A stretch of DNA of 64,000 nt from Siphonodentalium dalli (Eukaryota > Mollusca > Scaphopoda > Gadilida > Siphonodentaliidae): NCBI GenBank assembly GCA_032622095.1, contig CP136064.1, positions 183,874,209 through 183,938,208 of the forward strand. Direction: 5' to 3'. Position 1 is the stretch's first letter. Every line of letters starts with the position of its first letter. The translations under genes were made by a program, and so were the position numbers. This document shows positions 1 through 11,737 of the stretch, one piece after another. The notes under the pieces were generated by a model that saw only the letters and a program-made list of their open reading frames with translations, was not told the DNA's origin and did no database searches.

Positions 1-44
1 AAAGTTGGGAGTGTGACACAAACCCCGCTGCTTCTATATGACCC

Positions 45-112
45 TCGGACTATCGAACCCTCGGACTAATGAACCCTACGGCTATTGAACCCTCGGACTA
101 ACGCACTGTCCC
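45..112. repeat. short minisatellite, about 3.5 units
   Basis: Units of about 16-20 bp built on GAACCCTCGGACTA repeat in tandem with small changes. The wording recalls the longer minisatellite at 1978-3215, but the unit differs. No coding content is seen. Confidence 0.7.
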
Positions 113-120
113 CATATGAG

Positions 121-554
121 GTTATGATGGCCAGATATCTACTTTTAAAGCGGGAAGTTTTAATATACTTTCATTATTTGTCAGCCTGCCAAAAAATTCC
201 ATGATCGCCTCTTATAAAAAGCGTCCATGCTTCCAACGCACAAGAGCGATAGATAACACAGAGAGTTTTCAATGATGATCGTTTCTATACTAGTTTTCAG
301 TGCAAAACTAATGGCTGCTTTTGTGGATTTTCGCGGTGTCCCACAAAATCAGCGATTGCAAGTATTTTACTGGTGTCTGGTAAGCTGGTGGATCAATGCA
401 AATGGAATAACAGTGCATGTAAAGACACGAAATGTATGTGATGAATATCATTTTGTGTACTGAAATCTATGACGCAAGTATTATATATTATATAAATATC
501 ATATAAGTCAAACCATGCATTTAAGAAATCATATTCCTGAATGCATTAATAACT
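121..554. other. no recognisable feature
   Basis: AT-rich sequence. A 63-codon open frame at 272-463 has no recognisable motif and I treat it as chance. Confidence 0.6.
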
Positions 555-688
555 ATAGAATGCACTCAGAGAGATGCCAATGTGCGCAAAAATGTAATAA
601 AAAATAATTTAAAAAATAATTTCACTGTATTTTACTTAATTTATTTTACTTTATTTAATTTAATGTTAGCAAAAAAAGACAATTACAA
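555..688 (+). repeat. dispersed repeat, copy 1 of an inverted pair
   Basis: About 130 bp running from GAATGCACTCAGAGAGATGC to the stretch TTAGCAAAAAAAGACAATTAC. The same sequence is found inverted at 62718-62845 with only scattered differences. Homology ends abruptly on both sides, as expected for a dispersed element rather than for long terminal repeats of one 62-kb unit. Confidence 0.8.
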
Positions 689-708
689 TCTTTAATAATT
701 TTATTTAG

Positions 709-875
709 GGGATAACAGTGTGGTGTTTTTTGATTTCGGAAAGGTACATGGCGAATATACTGTGGCAAATTTAGTTAATGGGCGACGGCGGAGCTGGAGC
801 CCATTAACTGGTATTTGCCACAGTATATTCGCCATGTACCTTTCCGAAATAAAAAAACACCACACTGTTATCCCC
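709..875. repeat. fold-back element (near-perfect hairpin)
   Basis: Inverted arms of about 75 bp start GGGGATAACAGTGTGGTG and close with the complement CACCACACTGTTATCCCC around a short GC-rich loop near 785-800. A diverged single arm lies at 1294-1366. The open frame through the hairpin (720-911) only reflects the symmetry. Confidence 0.9.
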
Positions 876-1863
876 ATTCTAATGCTCTTCGAACTTAAAA
901 ATGTTATTTAGACAAACAAATGGCTCGTAATTATCAACGAAATGTGCGGCCATAGAAAACACTCAACCAATTCACGACTTTTTATTTTAAATTTAATGCG
1001 CTAGATAAAATATAGTCCCCCAATTACCATCGCTCTTATCGTTAAAAATACTGATAAACATGAAAAATTGCCACCTCAAATAGAAATAAATATGCACAAC
1101 AATTAGTTTCTGCATGTACCTGATGTCTGTTCAGATGTTTACCACTTACAAATTGCGGTTTTGATTTTACCGCGATCTTGAAGTTGAATTGAAACAATGG
1201 GAAATTGTTTACTCAATGCGATGTATTTCACGCCGTGTCTGTCGCGGTTTCATGTCAAGAAATTTGGTCAAATGATATCGAGACACGACATTGGTGGGGT
1301 ATAACGTTGTGGTGTTTTGTATTTTCTGAAAGTACACGTATACAGGGCGAATGTACTGACTGTCAATTTTCGACAAAAGCCACATCGCTGGTTTGTTTAT
1401 ATAGCAACGAGCTAGTAACGGAAGTCAGTGCCAAGGGCGTGAACTCTATAATCTACTCCGTAACGTCGCCGGCATGTACTGCGTAAGGGTGACGTCATGG
1501 AGTGAATTCGGTTTGCACACCATTCACGGTTAAACACATGTTGCGCCGAAACCAACACATACCAGTGGTTGACGGTGGTGGTACTATTTGTGGCTATAAT
1601 TTACCCAACTGTACATCAAACTTCTTTAAACATGGACGCAGTTTAATCCTTTTTATAGCGAAGTTAGGCCAAACATTGTGGCAAAATTTGCATTTCTTAC
1701 ATAAAATTACGATTTTTGTAGTAACAGCCCAGACAACATAGTCTTTGCATACATTGCTATTTCCGCGGATATTCCCTTAATATAATATACAACATTTTCA
1801 GTCATGTTTCTACATTTGTCATAGTAAAAAATACCATATATGCAGGTCATAGCAAGAAATTAT
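876..1863. other. no gene; one diverged copy of the 709-875 arm
   Basis: Holds a single diverged arm of the 709-875 fold-back at about 1294-1366. Open frames at 1205-1486 and 1502-1741 show no domain or recognisable motif. Confidence 0.55.
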
Positions 1864-1906
1864 GGCATGTCTATAGCAGTGGTTTTACGTTTGCTATAGA
1901 CATGCC
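1864..1906. repeat. short hairpin
   Basis: GGCATGTCTATAGCA and its complement TGCTATAGACATGCC face each other around a loop of about 13 bases. No gene lies directly upstream, so a terminator role is not implied. Confidence 0.75.
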
Positions 1907-2298
1907 CCAAAATCAAGTGAGTGCCTCCATGGAAACTAATTTTTCGGGCACTAATATGATTGACATCGCAAACGGTGTCAGACCGGTTTTCCGAAGACCT
2001 ATTACTACGAAGGCCCACAACTCCGAAGACCCGATTCTCCGACGGCCCACAACTCCGAAGACCCGATTCTCCGACGGCCCACAACTCCGAAGACCCGATT
2101 CTCCGACGGCCCATAACTCCGAAGATCCGATTCTCCGAAAGCCCATAACTCCGAAGGGCCGATTCTCCGAAGACCTATAACTCCGAAGACCTATAACTCC
2201 GAAGGGCCGATTCTCCGACGGCCCATAACTCCGAAGGTCCGATTCTCAGAAGATTTTGTTTTATCGGGGTATTATCGTTTACTAAATAGTGTACAGTC

Positions 2299-2491
2299 CA
2301 GTGGCGAAGCCAAGGGGTCCCAAAATTCCCACTGCCCCCATTAAACCTCTACTTGCTATTTCAGACAATATGGGCCCCTACCAAAACATGTCCAATGTCA
2401 TGTAAACGCCCGGAAATCGTTCATGGGGCATCAAAATATTCAAACTTTTCCTACTGCCCCCCACCTAAATGGGAATCCTGGCCCGCCACTG
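2299..2491. mobile_element. hAT-like MITE with CAGTGGCG ends
   Basis: Starts CAGTGGCGAAGCC and ends GGCCCGCCACTG, giving short terminal inverted repeats (TIRs) of the CAGTGGCGG type often seen in hAT-related elements. A matching 8-bp target duplication is not clear because the copy lies inside a larger palindrome, so the superfamily is an inference. Confidence 0.5.
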
Positions 2492-2641
2492 ACTATACAC
2501 CAGATACTATAACGTTACGTTGGCCCGTGAGATGCCAGAGTAAAATGTACAGGGGTGAACGGGAAGAACTTGTCGCCCCTGTGCATGTTAGGCTACTCTG
2601 ACATTCTTGCAGCGTTTCGTTATAATATACCCGGTGCACAC

Positions 2642-2926
2642 CAGTGGCGGAGCCAGGGCTCCCATTTAGGGGTGCACATTAATTAGCATATGTGGGGGAT
2701 ATGTGGGGGATATATCATGCATATGATATGCCGAAAGCATATCACGAAGGCCTGATTTGGGGAGCGCATACATGGGAGGGGTCGCCCCCAATCGTTGGTC
2801 CGGGGGCTCCCCTGGGCAGGAACACTGAATATTTGAATGCCTAGGAGGGATTTCCTGACGTTTACATGACATTTGACATGTTTTTTGGGGGCGGTCTTCC
2901 CTAGGGCCCCATTGACCCCGCCACTG
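2642..2926. mobile_element. second hAT-like MITE with CAGTGGCG ends
   Basis: Starts CAGTGGCGGAGCCAGGG and ends ACCCCGCCACTG. It mirrors the 2299-2491 copy across the centre of the 1978-3215 palindrome. The 68- and 91-codon frames through it have no recognisable content. Confidence 0.5.
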
Positions 2927-3215
2927 GACTGTACACTATTTAATAAGCGATAAAACATGATCTTCGGAGAATCGGACCTTCGGAGAATCGGACCTTCGGA
3001 GAATCGGCCCTTCGGAGTTATAGACCTTCGGAGTTATGGGCGTTCGGAGTTATAGGCCTTCGGAGTTATGGGCTTTCGGAGTTATGGGTCTTCGGAGTTA
3101 TGGGATTTCGGAGAATCGGGACTTCGGAGTTATGGGCTTTCGGAGAATCGGGGCGTCGGAGAATCTGACCTTCGGAGAATCGGACCTTCGGAGTTTTGGG
3201 TCTTCGGAAAAACGC

Positions 3216-3825
3216 TACGTAACCTCGCAAACATGTCCAGTTCATTTTGAAGCTAAGATATCATACTTTGAGAGACTGTGTGTTATATAATGTGTCAATG
3301 CAAGGATTCATTAAAATTTGATAAAACTTATATCGAGTAAGTATTTCAGGTCATAATTTTCGTATAAAACCCGATTATCGAACAGTAATATGCAAATTGC
3401 GGAAACCACAACCGCTCATTTCTGTAGACCGATTATCGCTGTTAACGTTTAAAAAAAATCAAGGTAAAGTAAACCGTGTTTTTATGAAATAACTTACGAC
3501 AACTAAGGACGATGTGCAAATCGCGAGCCATGTGGTTATTCCGCTACGAGCATGTCTTCCGCTACGAGCATATCCGTATGCATGGGGTGAATCCGTGTGC
3601 TTCTTATGTATATTTCTTTTGCAATTCAACTAAGTTCATTAGTCGGGAAATACGATGACAACTAAGAATGAAATGTTCCCCGGACTTATGCCAGTTTTTC
3701 GGTCTATCTTACTGGAAATTCCGACATGCCAAATCGATAAGGAATTCAGTTAAGACAAATTGATTTGATTTTAGATTCGAAATCGTGGCGTATCCTTGGA
3801 TACCTCCACTTGCGACGTAATCGCA
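3216..3825. other. no recognisable feature
   Basis: Unique-looking sequence without a convincing open frame, repeat or RNA gene. Confidence 0.55.
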
Positions 3826-3963
3826 GTCTTTCCAGCCACGAGTTTTACGTACACACCGTATACGAAACCTTGTGGACAGCTTCTTCTTACATTTATTAGA
3901 TAAGCTGTCCACAAGGTTTCGTATACGGTGTGTACGTAAAACTCGTGGCTGGAAAGATCGCAG
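3826..3963. repeat. fold-back element with a partial third copy
   Basis: Arms of about 58 bp are near-perfect complements: AAACCTTGTGGACAGCTT in the left arm and AAGCTGTCCACAAGGTTT in the right. The loop holds TTACATTTATTAGAT. A direct partial copy of the loop plus inner right arm recurs at 4122-4163. Overlapping frames at 3709-3972 and 3872-4096 are products of this symmetry. Confidence 0.9.
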
Positions 3964-4121
3964 GGTAGTCAATCACATGCTTTGCGAACAACCTACGATA
4001 TCATCATGTACGACGACATCGCAATCGTATGAACAAACTATCCACTATCTCGTCGGGCCCGATTCCTCGACTTGCGATTGTATCGTGGTCGTCTGAACGT
4101 TCACTAACTTGACTACCTTTT

Positions 4122-4163
4122 GTTCTTACATTTATTAGATAAGCTGTCCACAAGGTTTCGTAT
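4122..4163 (+). repeat. partial direct copy of the 3826-3963 loop and arm
   Basis: TTACATTTATTAGATAAGC followed by TGTCCACAAGGTTTCGTATA repeats sequence at about 3888-3930 without the outer arm. Confidence 0.85.
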
Positions 4164-4668
4164 ATACCAATTTACGGGAGATTAGACTACCCATCAATAT
4201 ATTCCTGTTTACAAACTGTAACGTCACAGATACAAATAAAATGGCATGGATCGGTACTGGTGAGACGAACAGCGCCAGTAAAGAGAGTCCACTATATGTG
4301 TGTAGGTTATATATTGATTGGGAGACCCTGGCATTTGCGATGAAAAACAAAAGCTTATACAATTCCACAAAATAAGATAATAATACGGCCCCGTGTAACT
4401 ACGAAACTATATTTGTCAATTTGAAAATCAACCCGGTTTCAATCTTAGAAATCATGCAATACGACTACCATTGGACGCCACAAAGGATATTTATAAATAT
4501 AAATTTTACCTTCTATACAATAATCGATTGGAATATACTGCCAGAATGAGTGAAAATTGGACCGCCTTGGACAAGTTTAAAGAGACAATTGCTGACGACC
4601 ATATACACACCCGTACTACTATCATTGTCATAGTCGTAAATTAAATCCCAAGTATATATCACACGCGA
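4164..4668. other. no recognisable feature
   Basis: No motif-bearing open frame. A 77-codon minus frame at 4135-4368 is unrecognised and probably chance. Confidence 0.5.
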
Positions 4669-4672
4669 TTAA

Positions 4673-5166
4673 AGGTACGGTTGGCCTTGGCGGTGGGTAT
4701 CCTGTGAAAATATTTCCACCCATCAAAAACCGCAACAAACAGAAAGAACATCAAAATGTAGATAGACTTTGTCCGTATACAAATAAGAAATATCGCATAA
4801 GCAGTATGTTATTGTCATTTGTTTGACCATTGTTATGTAAACAAAAGCATAAAAAGTTACTTTTCTGGTGTTTGTTTATATTATGATGGTAAACATAAAG
4901 AGCGTTATTTGTTGCTGAATTCCTGATATGGAACTAATAAAGAGCGTTTATATCATTTGTGTGTGATTAGCCAGTGACACTGTGCTGTCTTCTGTAACAC
5001 AATCAGGCTCTTGCTTATGTAAAATATAGTAAGTCTTTATGATAGCATGCTGTTTACGCGATGATCATGGTATATATGAACGAAACTGTATGCGTTTTAA
5101 TGTTTGTCTGTTTACGGTGTTTGGAACAAATATGAATATTTTCGACAATTAAGGCCGCACGTGCCT
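4673..5166. mobile_element. TTAA-flanked MITE, family A, copy 1 (494 bp)
   Basis: Begins AGGTACGGTTGGCC, ends GCACGTGCCT, and is flanked on both sides by TTAA (4669-4672 and 5167-5170). It is almost identical over its full 494 bp to the copy at 26653-27146; I noticed only a handful of differences. TTAA duplication fits the piggyBac or Kolobok superfamilies. The termini start with AGG, not the CCY usual for piggyBac, so Kolobok is my tentative guess. It carries no coding capacity, so it would move in trans. Confidence 0.88.
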
Positions 5167-5170
5167 TTAA

Positions 5171-6987
5171 GAGAGCGAAATGTACTAATTTGAACTTCGA
5201 TCTCATAACCAATTGTGTTAGGTCCAACCCCTATTGTGCATGCGGTGCTGTTGATACAGCCATTTATACCGGGCCTCATGATTGGAATTGGTATCCTCTC
5301 TTCCAGACATAGTAGTGCCAGAAGGAACCCTATATACTTGAAGGCGCATCCGAAATTTCCATTCGGAAAATCATAATATTTCTGAGGTCACACAAAGATA
5401 TTTAAGGCAAATTTTTTATTTTTTTTGAGAATCGATGAGGGAGCGAGGGTTTTATTTTTATTTTTTATTTTCGTTATGGGGATAATGCCCATAGTTTAAA
5501 GCATGGGTTATACTTTCCCAGGTTAAGAAAATGTAAGGAGAACATTGTTTTGATATAATTTTATAAACTAATGTATTCCACTATAAAGAATGACCATAAT
5601 AAGATCGTTGTCAACGTTGTAGATGGACCAGTCTACTAACGTATTATCACCTGTTGTCACATTTAATGAAAAGATAACATTTGCGTTTCTGATATTGTTT
5701 CGTAACAAGCATGTTTAATAACAACAAACAGAGCTAAATATCCGGTTCAATTACTCAAATAAAAATACGGAAATTGAATACAAACGAAAAGAGATATATA
5801 TATATATATATATAATATATTGTGATCTTCATAGAAAGTCTAGAATGACTTATTCTGCCGTATCTGAATAAGTATTATGTACCTCAATACTTGCCAGCCA
5901 TAACAACTTCAAATATTATACCATCGACGTATATTGTGTAATTTGTGTAGATCGATGATTAAACCAGCATACACATCGCCAATACGCTCCATATTTCTTT
6001 CCGGTTTGCGTTCCCGAAATTGTAAATCTCAGAATTGTTTCCCGTTTAGCGTTTACCTTTTCGAATTGATAAAATACCGAAATATTTGAACACATTTGAC
6101 TCAATAAACTAGGGGTTTGGGCACCTTGTGGTGACAATATACCTGGTTTTTATCGTTGCCTAGTGTCTGTTTTTGAATACCAACACATAAACCATTGTAT
6201 GTCTATCATATTCGGTGTTTGAAACAAAACTAATTTCTGTTTTCTAGTTTCCTATTTCCCGGCCGTGTTATCATTTGACAGCGTGGTCAAATTTGACAAT
6301 CGTAATAAAATGGTTCAACGCGGGCCTTTTTTCCAGACGCGGCTATGCCCGAGAATCAAAACCCTTTATTTTTGGGCCTAATAAAAAACGATTTTACTAA
6401 CGTATGTCATGTTTTCGACAATAGAGTCATATATAAAGTCCAAATTCGGAAAGCCTGACTGCACAGCGAACGCAGTGCACAGTCTATGTCTGTACACCTC
6501 TTTTGGCTATAGTAATACAAACTTTACCACATAATACATATTCAATTAACATCCTTATGCTAAGCTCCCTAACCGTCCATCCTCTCGTCTTAAACTTTCT
6601 TAAAATCAAACCACTATCCGTTCATTTCCTTGGTTATCCCTAATTCCCAAATCTCACTTCACTCCATTTAGCTCTTGGTATATGTTGTTGAGTTCGATCT
6701 ACTAAATTACTGTACTGGGTTATCTATAAAGTTACAAATCAACAAAAATTCCCACCGACTGGCCTTATGATGTTCGGGACATTTGAGCGATCTGGGAGAG
6801 ACCTCATAAAAAACACAATAGGCTTGTTGTCTCATCCCATTCGAATCACCCATAATCATCCCCCACCATTTTGTCTTCTTTATTTTGTATTGGGAATAAA
6901 TATTGTTTACACCAGGTACACCGTGCATCAACTAATATACGTTCAGTTGTGCAATTGTTCATCATACCATTATTTTATACGAAGTGG
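5171..6987. other. no gene; TA microsatellite at about 5793-5820
   Basis: AT-rich. A TA dinucleotide run lies at about 5793-5820. Several 60-74-codon frames (5916-6137, 6707-6931, 6767-6991) lack recognisable motifs. Confidence 0.55.
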
Positions 6988-7446
6988 CTAAAGAACGGTA
7001 TACCGCTCTTTAGTACTGAGGGATAAAGAACGGTATACCGCTCTTTAGTGGTGAGGGCTAAAGAGCGGTACGGATTATAACGTTACACGCAATGCGCAAA
7101 ATATCTTGGCAACGCACGTGCCGCTCATCCAACATGGACAGCTCTTTAGCACTGAGGGCTAAAGAACGGCACACCACTCTTTAGCGATGAGAGCTAAAGA
7201 GCGATACGGATTATAACGTTATGTGTTGGCGCAATGCGCAAAATATCTTGGCAACGCACGTGCCGCTCATCCAACCTGGACCGCTCTTTAGCACCGAGGG
7301 CTAAAGAGCAGTAGGCCTATACCGCTCTTTAGCACCAAACGCTAAAGAGTGGTATACCGTTCATTGGCGTATCAGGCCCATATAGCTAAAGCGTGGTATA
7401 CAGTTCTTTAGCGGTTGGTACTAAAGAGCGGTATACCGTTCTTTAG
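6988..7446. repeat. array of short palindromes (CTAAAGAGCGG type)
   Basis: About nine self-complementary units, each made of CTAAAGARCGGTA followed by its complement TACCGCTCTTTAG. Seven are compact hairpins of about 26-34 bp. Two are opened by an intervening stretch of about 75-80 bp containing CGCAATGCGCAAAATATCTTG, which is itself duplicated (7061-7140 and 7200-7285). The spacing between units is irregular, so this is not a simple tandem repeat. It may be a fold-back element amplified in place or a cluster of binding sites. Confidence 0.85.
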
Positions 7447-7797
7447 CCACGGCCTATTTTATATACACATCTTCTATATATTTTGAGACTTCCGTATATA
7501 TGTGCGCTATAGACTCGAGAACTGCTGGGCCGATTGAACCCAAACTTGCTGTGTAAGGGTAAAAATTCACAGGCAGTGCACTCGGACCATTCGCGAGCTC
7601 GTGCGACAACTCCTTCACCCTTCAACTGCCACCGTAATGGGGATTGGTGGATTAATCGCGTGATAATTAATGAGCGTTTGTATATATGAGGCCTCGCTAT
7701 TAAGAGCGTTTATCTACTTGAGTGAAAATACGGCATTTGACCGTCTCGGAAACTGGGGATATCGAGACGAAATTTCGCACTTAGGGGTTCCAAGGGG

Positions 7798-8032
7798 CGG
7801 GGGAGATTTTCGTCTGGTCAGTTTGTCCGCCCGAGGTGACATTGACCTTGAAATGGGTACCCACAAATGACCTTGGGCGATATCTCGGTCGTCTGCGGTG
7901 ACATCGAAGTGAAATTTGTTATGTATGGTCAACTCGGGACGGGAAATATTTTCGTCGGGTCAGTTTGTCCACCCGACGTGACCTTGAAACGGGTAACCGC
8001 AAATGACCTTGGGAGATATTTCGGGCATCAGC
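7798..8032 (+). repeat. two-unit direct repeat, period about 140 bp
   Basis: The stretch from GGAGATTTTCGTCTGGTCAG to TGACCTTGGGCGATATCTCG recurs, diverged, about 140 bp later (GTCAGTTTGTCC...GACCTTGGGAGATATTTCGG). Open frames at 7670-8245 in both directions follow the duplication and show no known domain. Confidence 0.65.
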
Positions 8033-8250
8033 ATGCTGTCGGCGTGCCTGTACCGGGTTACCTTGAAAAACAAAAACTTGCATGTAACGAGCCGAAACGT
8101 AACATGCCATATATATACGCTTAGTATGGCACAGGGTCAGCATTCTGCAACTGATGATGATCATATCGAAACATTTTGGCATTTGTTCAACTCATTGGGA
8201 GTCAATTTAAAACAATGTCTAAATTCTACTTTTGACATAAAATAAAATCG

Positions 8251-9795
8251 GCTTTTTGCGGGTACATTCTAAAACTATTTTCGTTCCATTAAACCGCTCC
8301 CTCGTCATTAATATTTAGCCACTTCTTTAATATGCATAACAGACACCCTCCCCTTTCTCGTGCCATCCATAACGTTATGTATCATGCACATCCATTACGT
8401 GGGGAAGTTATATGACGGATGGGTTGTAAGCCATTATTTTTGTCACTATACCTTTTAGTTGACAAACAGAAGGAATTATAGTCCGCCAGCAGTCCTCCAT
8501 TCTGACTTATTATTGTTATTCCAGAGGGCTAGAAGTGTATCACCTGGTCAGACACACATTTACCTATAACAGTCAACAAAAAATGGTTACAAAAGTGCAA
8601 AACTATAGAACTTATTTCCCAAGGTAGGAACCATAGCACTTCAAAAGTTGGTACCTACGAACAAAGCGTTTTGTTTGAGCGGCGGTAGCATCTATGCGCT
8701 TCTTAGAATGGTGATATGTGTTCAACTGATCAGGTAGGTTATCGTGTCACAATAACGCTTGATAATCAAACTCGATGAAGGAAAGTTTGTAGATCGTGAA
8801 TTGGGTATTTTTCTATATTCATGATGACATTTCATGACATTCACTGCGAACCAGTCGTCGATCTGTTTGTTTATAATCAAGTGAAGCTTGTCTCAACAAA
8901 CATTCTTAGAAGCAGTGATGCCTAATAACATATAATGTAAACATCCTATAAGGAGAACTGTTTTATATCCGCGAACTCGCCATTAAATTTTGTCTGTCTA
9001 CTGTTGATAGTCAGGGAGCCATACCAATTATAGATTCTCAAAAAGAGTTCGCTGAACATTCTGGTCAGAGCTTCATCATTAAAGATGGTGACCTATACTT
9101 TCTAACTTGGTTGGTTGTCAATTCTGAAAATTCTAAACATGTCACCTGGAATATTATATGCGATTATTTAACAGTGATTGCATCATAGCGTTGATATTTT
9201 CTTTTTATTTCAGAACAAAGATGTTATTTTGTCATTGGGGGATATGTGTGTGTGTGGGGGGGGGGGGGGGATGGGTATGCTCGCAGATAGTATTAATTTG
9301 AATGTCAACCATAACATTGCTATATAAAATTAAACAGGTGAAGTTATTTAAAACATACATAATAATGCCCAACCGTATGTACATTATACATGTTTAATAT
9401 TAAGGAATAACGAAATTCACCTTTTGCGGACAGTCGCACGTTATTCCGTTTCCGAATTCGATGAAAACAAATAACGCATTCAGGGACTGCTCCGGGTCGC
9501 AATTTTGTGTTGGAAGTTATATTTTTAATGATTTCAATGCATCTTTCCATAATATATCATGCTCGTGAGCATATAAATAGAGTGCAGGTATAATTATATC
9601 GAGCTATATTTTCGATACCGGGAACAATTCGAAAGCTATGTGTATTTTGGAGCTTAAACCGCCATGTGGCTTTAAACATATTTGTTGTCAAATAATGTGT
9701 GGTTAATAAATATACATAAAGGATCTGTGGAAAGTTCTTAAAAGACTTATAGATGAACCTCCGCTTCCTACAACAGCTATATATCCAAACAAAGA
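8251..9795. other. no gene; TG/poly-G tract at 9244-9270
   Basis: A TG run leads into 15 consecutive G at 9256-9270. Apart from this I see no repeat, RNA gene or motif-bearing frame. Confidence 0.55.
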
Positions 9796-9799
9796 TTAA

Positions 9800-10268
9800 A
9801 GGTACTCAACCCGTAAAGAGGGTCCCCATCTCAACAGATTCCAACAACAACAATCCGATCGGAGGGTCCTATATTACTATTTCTTTGGCTTTGGGGGTAA
9901 AAAATATTTGATTCGAGTCGAGGAACCCATCAAACAAAGCTCAGAGTTATTAGATATTGATTTTTGAAATTTGTTATAAACTCGAGATGAGTACTGCTAA
10001 CTGCCGTAATCTGCTCTGGATGTGTTCTCCAAATCTATTCAAACAGACAAGGATGGATAACTCTAAAATCAAGTGGTAATTTTAATGCAATTTTGACTGA
10101 GTTCTGGGCCAGATAGTATTCCCGATAATGAAAAATAATAGATTTCTAAAATCGATATCTAACAAATCTGAGCTTTGATGGGTGACTTCCTCGACTCGAA
10201 TCAAATATTTTTGACCCCCGAAGCCATTGACATAGTAATTGAGAGGAGTTTTATCGGGTTGAGTACCT
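9800..10268. mobile_element. TTAA-flanked MITE, family C, copy 1
   Basis: Begins AGGTACTCAACCCG, ends CGGGTTGAGTACCT, and is flanked by TTAA (9796-9799 and 10269-10272). The two halves are long inverted copies of one another: both hold TATTTGATTCGAGTCGAGG. The element at 37958-38436 is the same family in opposite orientation, about 470-480 bp in both cases. It carries no coding sequence. Confidence 0.85.
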
Positions 10269-10272
10269 TTAA

Positions 10273-11736
10273 CAATGAAACATACTAACATGCTTTAATT
10301 TGGTTTAACGGTATGAGCTGTAAAGTATATATTTACAATATAATTTGAAATTCTGGTTGGTTATAGATTCCTTAATTGGTTATCATGATCAAATATTGGG
10401 GAGTGCATACAAAATAGAAATAGGGATGTCGCCCGGTTAGGAACACTAATATATTGGATCAATCAATTTGGGGTGCAATTGGTGGAGCGATATTGGGCGA
10501 CGTGTGCATGGTGTTATGCCAAGGGGTTCAAATTTTGAGTGAGTTCACATGAACTCATTTACAATTGTATTCACATAGAATCTTACAAATAAGACAAAAG
10601 TTGGCCATTGCATTAAACATTGAAACAATTAGTAATATGAAAGATATAACTTTAAACTAATTACAACATAATGAGAATACACATATGCATTTCATGCATT
10701 AGTCACTTTATATCTTCTGTCACGACAGTTGATTCAAGGTAAAATGTACGTTTAGTGCAAAGTTAAATAATTCCGTTATCAAGGATGCATGCACAAACGT
10801 ACGATTGTGAATAGAATCATGAACAATTTCATCAAATTACCATTCCATGTCGTTTTCCGGCACATCGTTTTCCGGCACATCGTTGATTCATCGTATGATG
10901 GCGACGCATATATATATGATTGTAGGAAAATCAATTTTGGTGCTACCTCTTCTGATCTCCATTCCTACTCGAATGGGGCTTTAGGCTGAATGTAGAACAC
11001 TGATGTAGAACTGTATACAAATATGTATGAAGTCACGTGTCGCACATTACTGTGATCACAACATGATTATTAATATTGAACGCTCGCTTATCAGTACTCT
11101 GGTGATTGACAATTCACTGATGTATATTATATTTTGATTTTGTATTTTGTATTTTGTCTTGTATGTCATAAATTTTCTTGACGAAGGCAATACAACTATT
11201 GAACTAGTCTGCGTGTATATCTGTGTACAGTTCTATAGCAATGTAAATGCACCCTTAACAATGGATGTGCTCCGCCGAAGACCCCGCCCCCATTCGTGAC
11301 ATGGGCGTCGACAATCCGACATCATTATACCATTATACCAAACAAGTAGATTCCCTGTACCATGCACGCAGATGGCTATATATATTGGTAGAAAAGGGCA
11401 ACAAATAATACATGTGTTTTATTAATTTTGGCGACCCTCTCTCAAAACCCATTCCTGACTCTGTCGGCACCAGTATGAATCTTGAACCACACCACGAGAT
11501 TCTCCATATCATTGAGATAACTATATATAAGTTGAAAATCGGCGACAAAAATATTTCCACCGAATTGTGTGTCTCCACTTTTCCACCCGCTCAGGCAGCG
11601 TCATTTTAGAAATGTTTAACCTGCACCATTATATCTTCTTCGTAAAATGTTACCAATGTTGGACACCTTTGGAAGCCTATATATAGATGGTCCCCCGTTG
11701 TTATCTATATCGAATAGATATTCACAAATATATACA
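10273..11736. other. no recognisable feature
   Basis: No gene, RNA or clear repeat. Two short overlapping frames on opposite strands at 11333-11609 are unrecognised. Confidence 0.5.
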
Positions 11737-11737
11737 A

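Larger units (their letters stand above)
1978..3215. mobile_element. inverted-repeat element carrying two minisatellite arms
   Basis: The left arm (about 1990-2258) has tandem units of the type CCGATTCTCCGA-CGGCCCATAACTCCGAAG. The right arm (about 2957-3215) has the same unit on the opposite strand. Between them the sequence stays symmetrical: AGTGTACAGTCCAGTGGCG at 2288-2306 matches the complement at 2918-2937. The whole is a large imperfect palindrome about 1.2 kb long. Open frames at 1902-2180 and 3036-3290 are readings of the minisatellite and not genes. Confidence 0.8.

Noticed and set aside
720-911. 63-codon open frame with a palindromic sequence
   Set aside because: It is a reading through a fold-back element; no domain and no splice or promoter context.
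6988-7446. CRISPR-like array of palindromic repeats
   Set aside because: Spacing is irregular, spacers are absent or duplicated, there are no cas genes, and the DNA is clearly metazoan.
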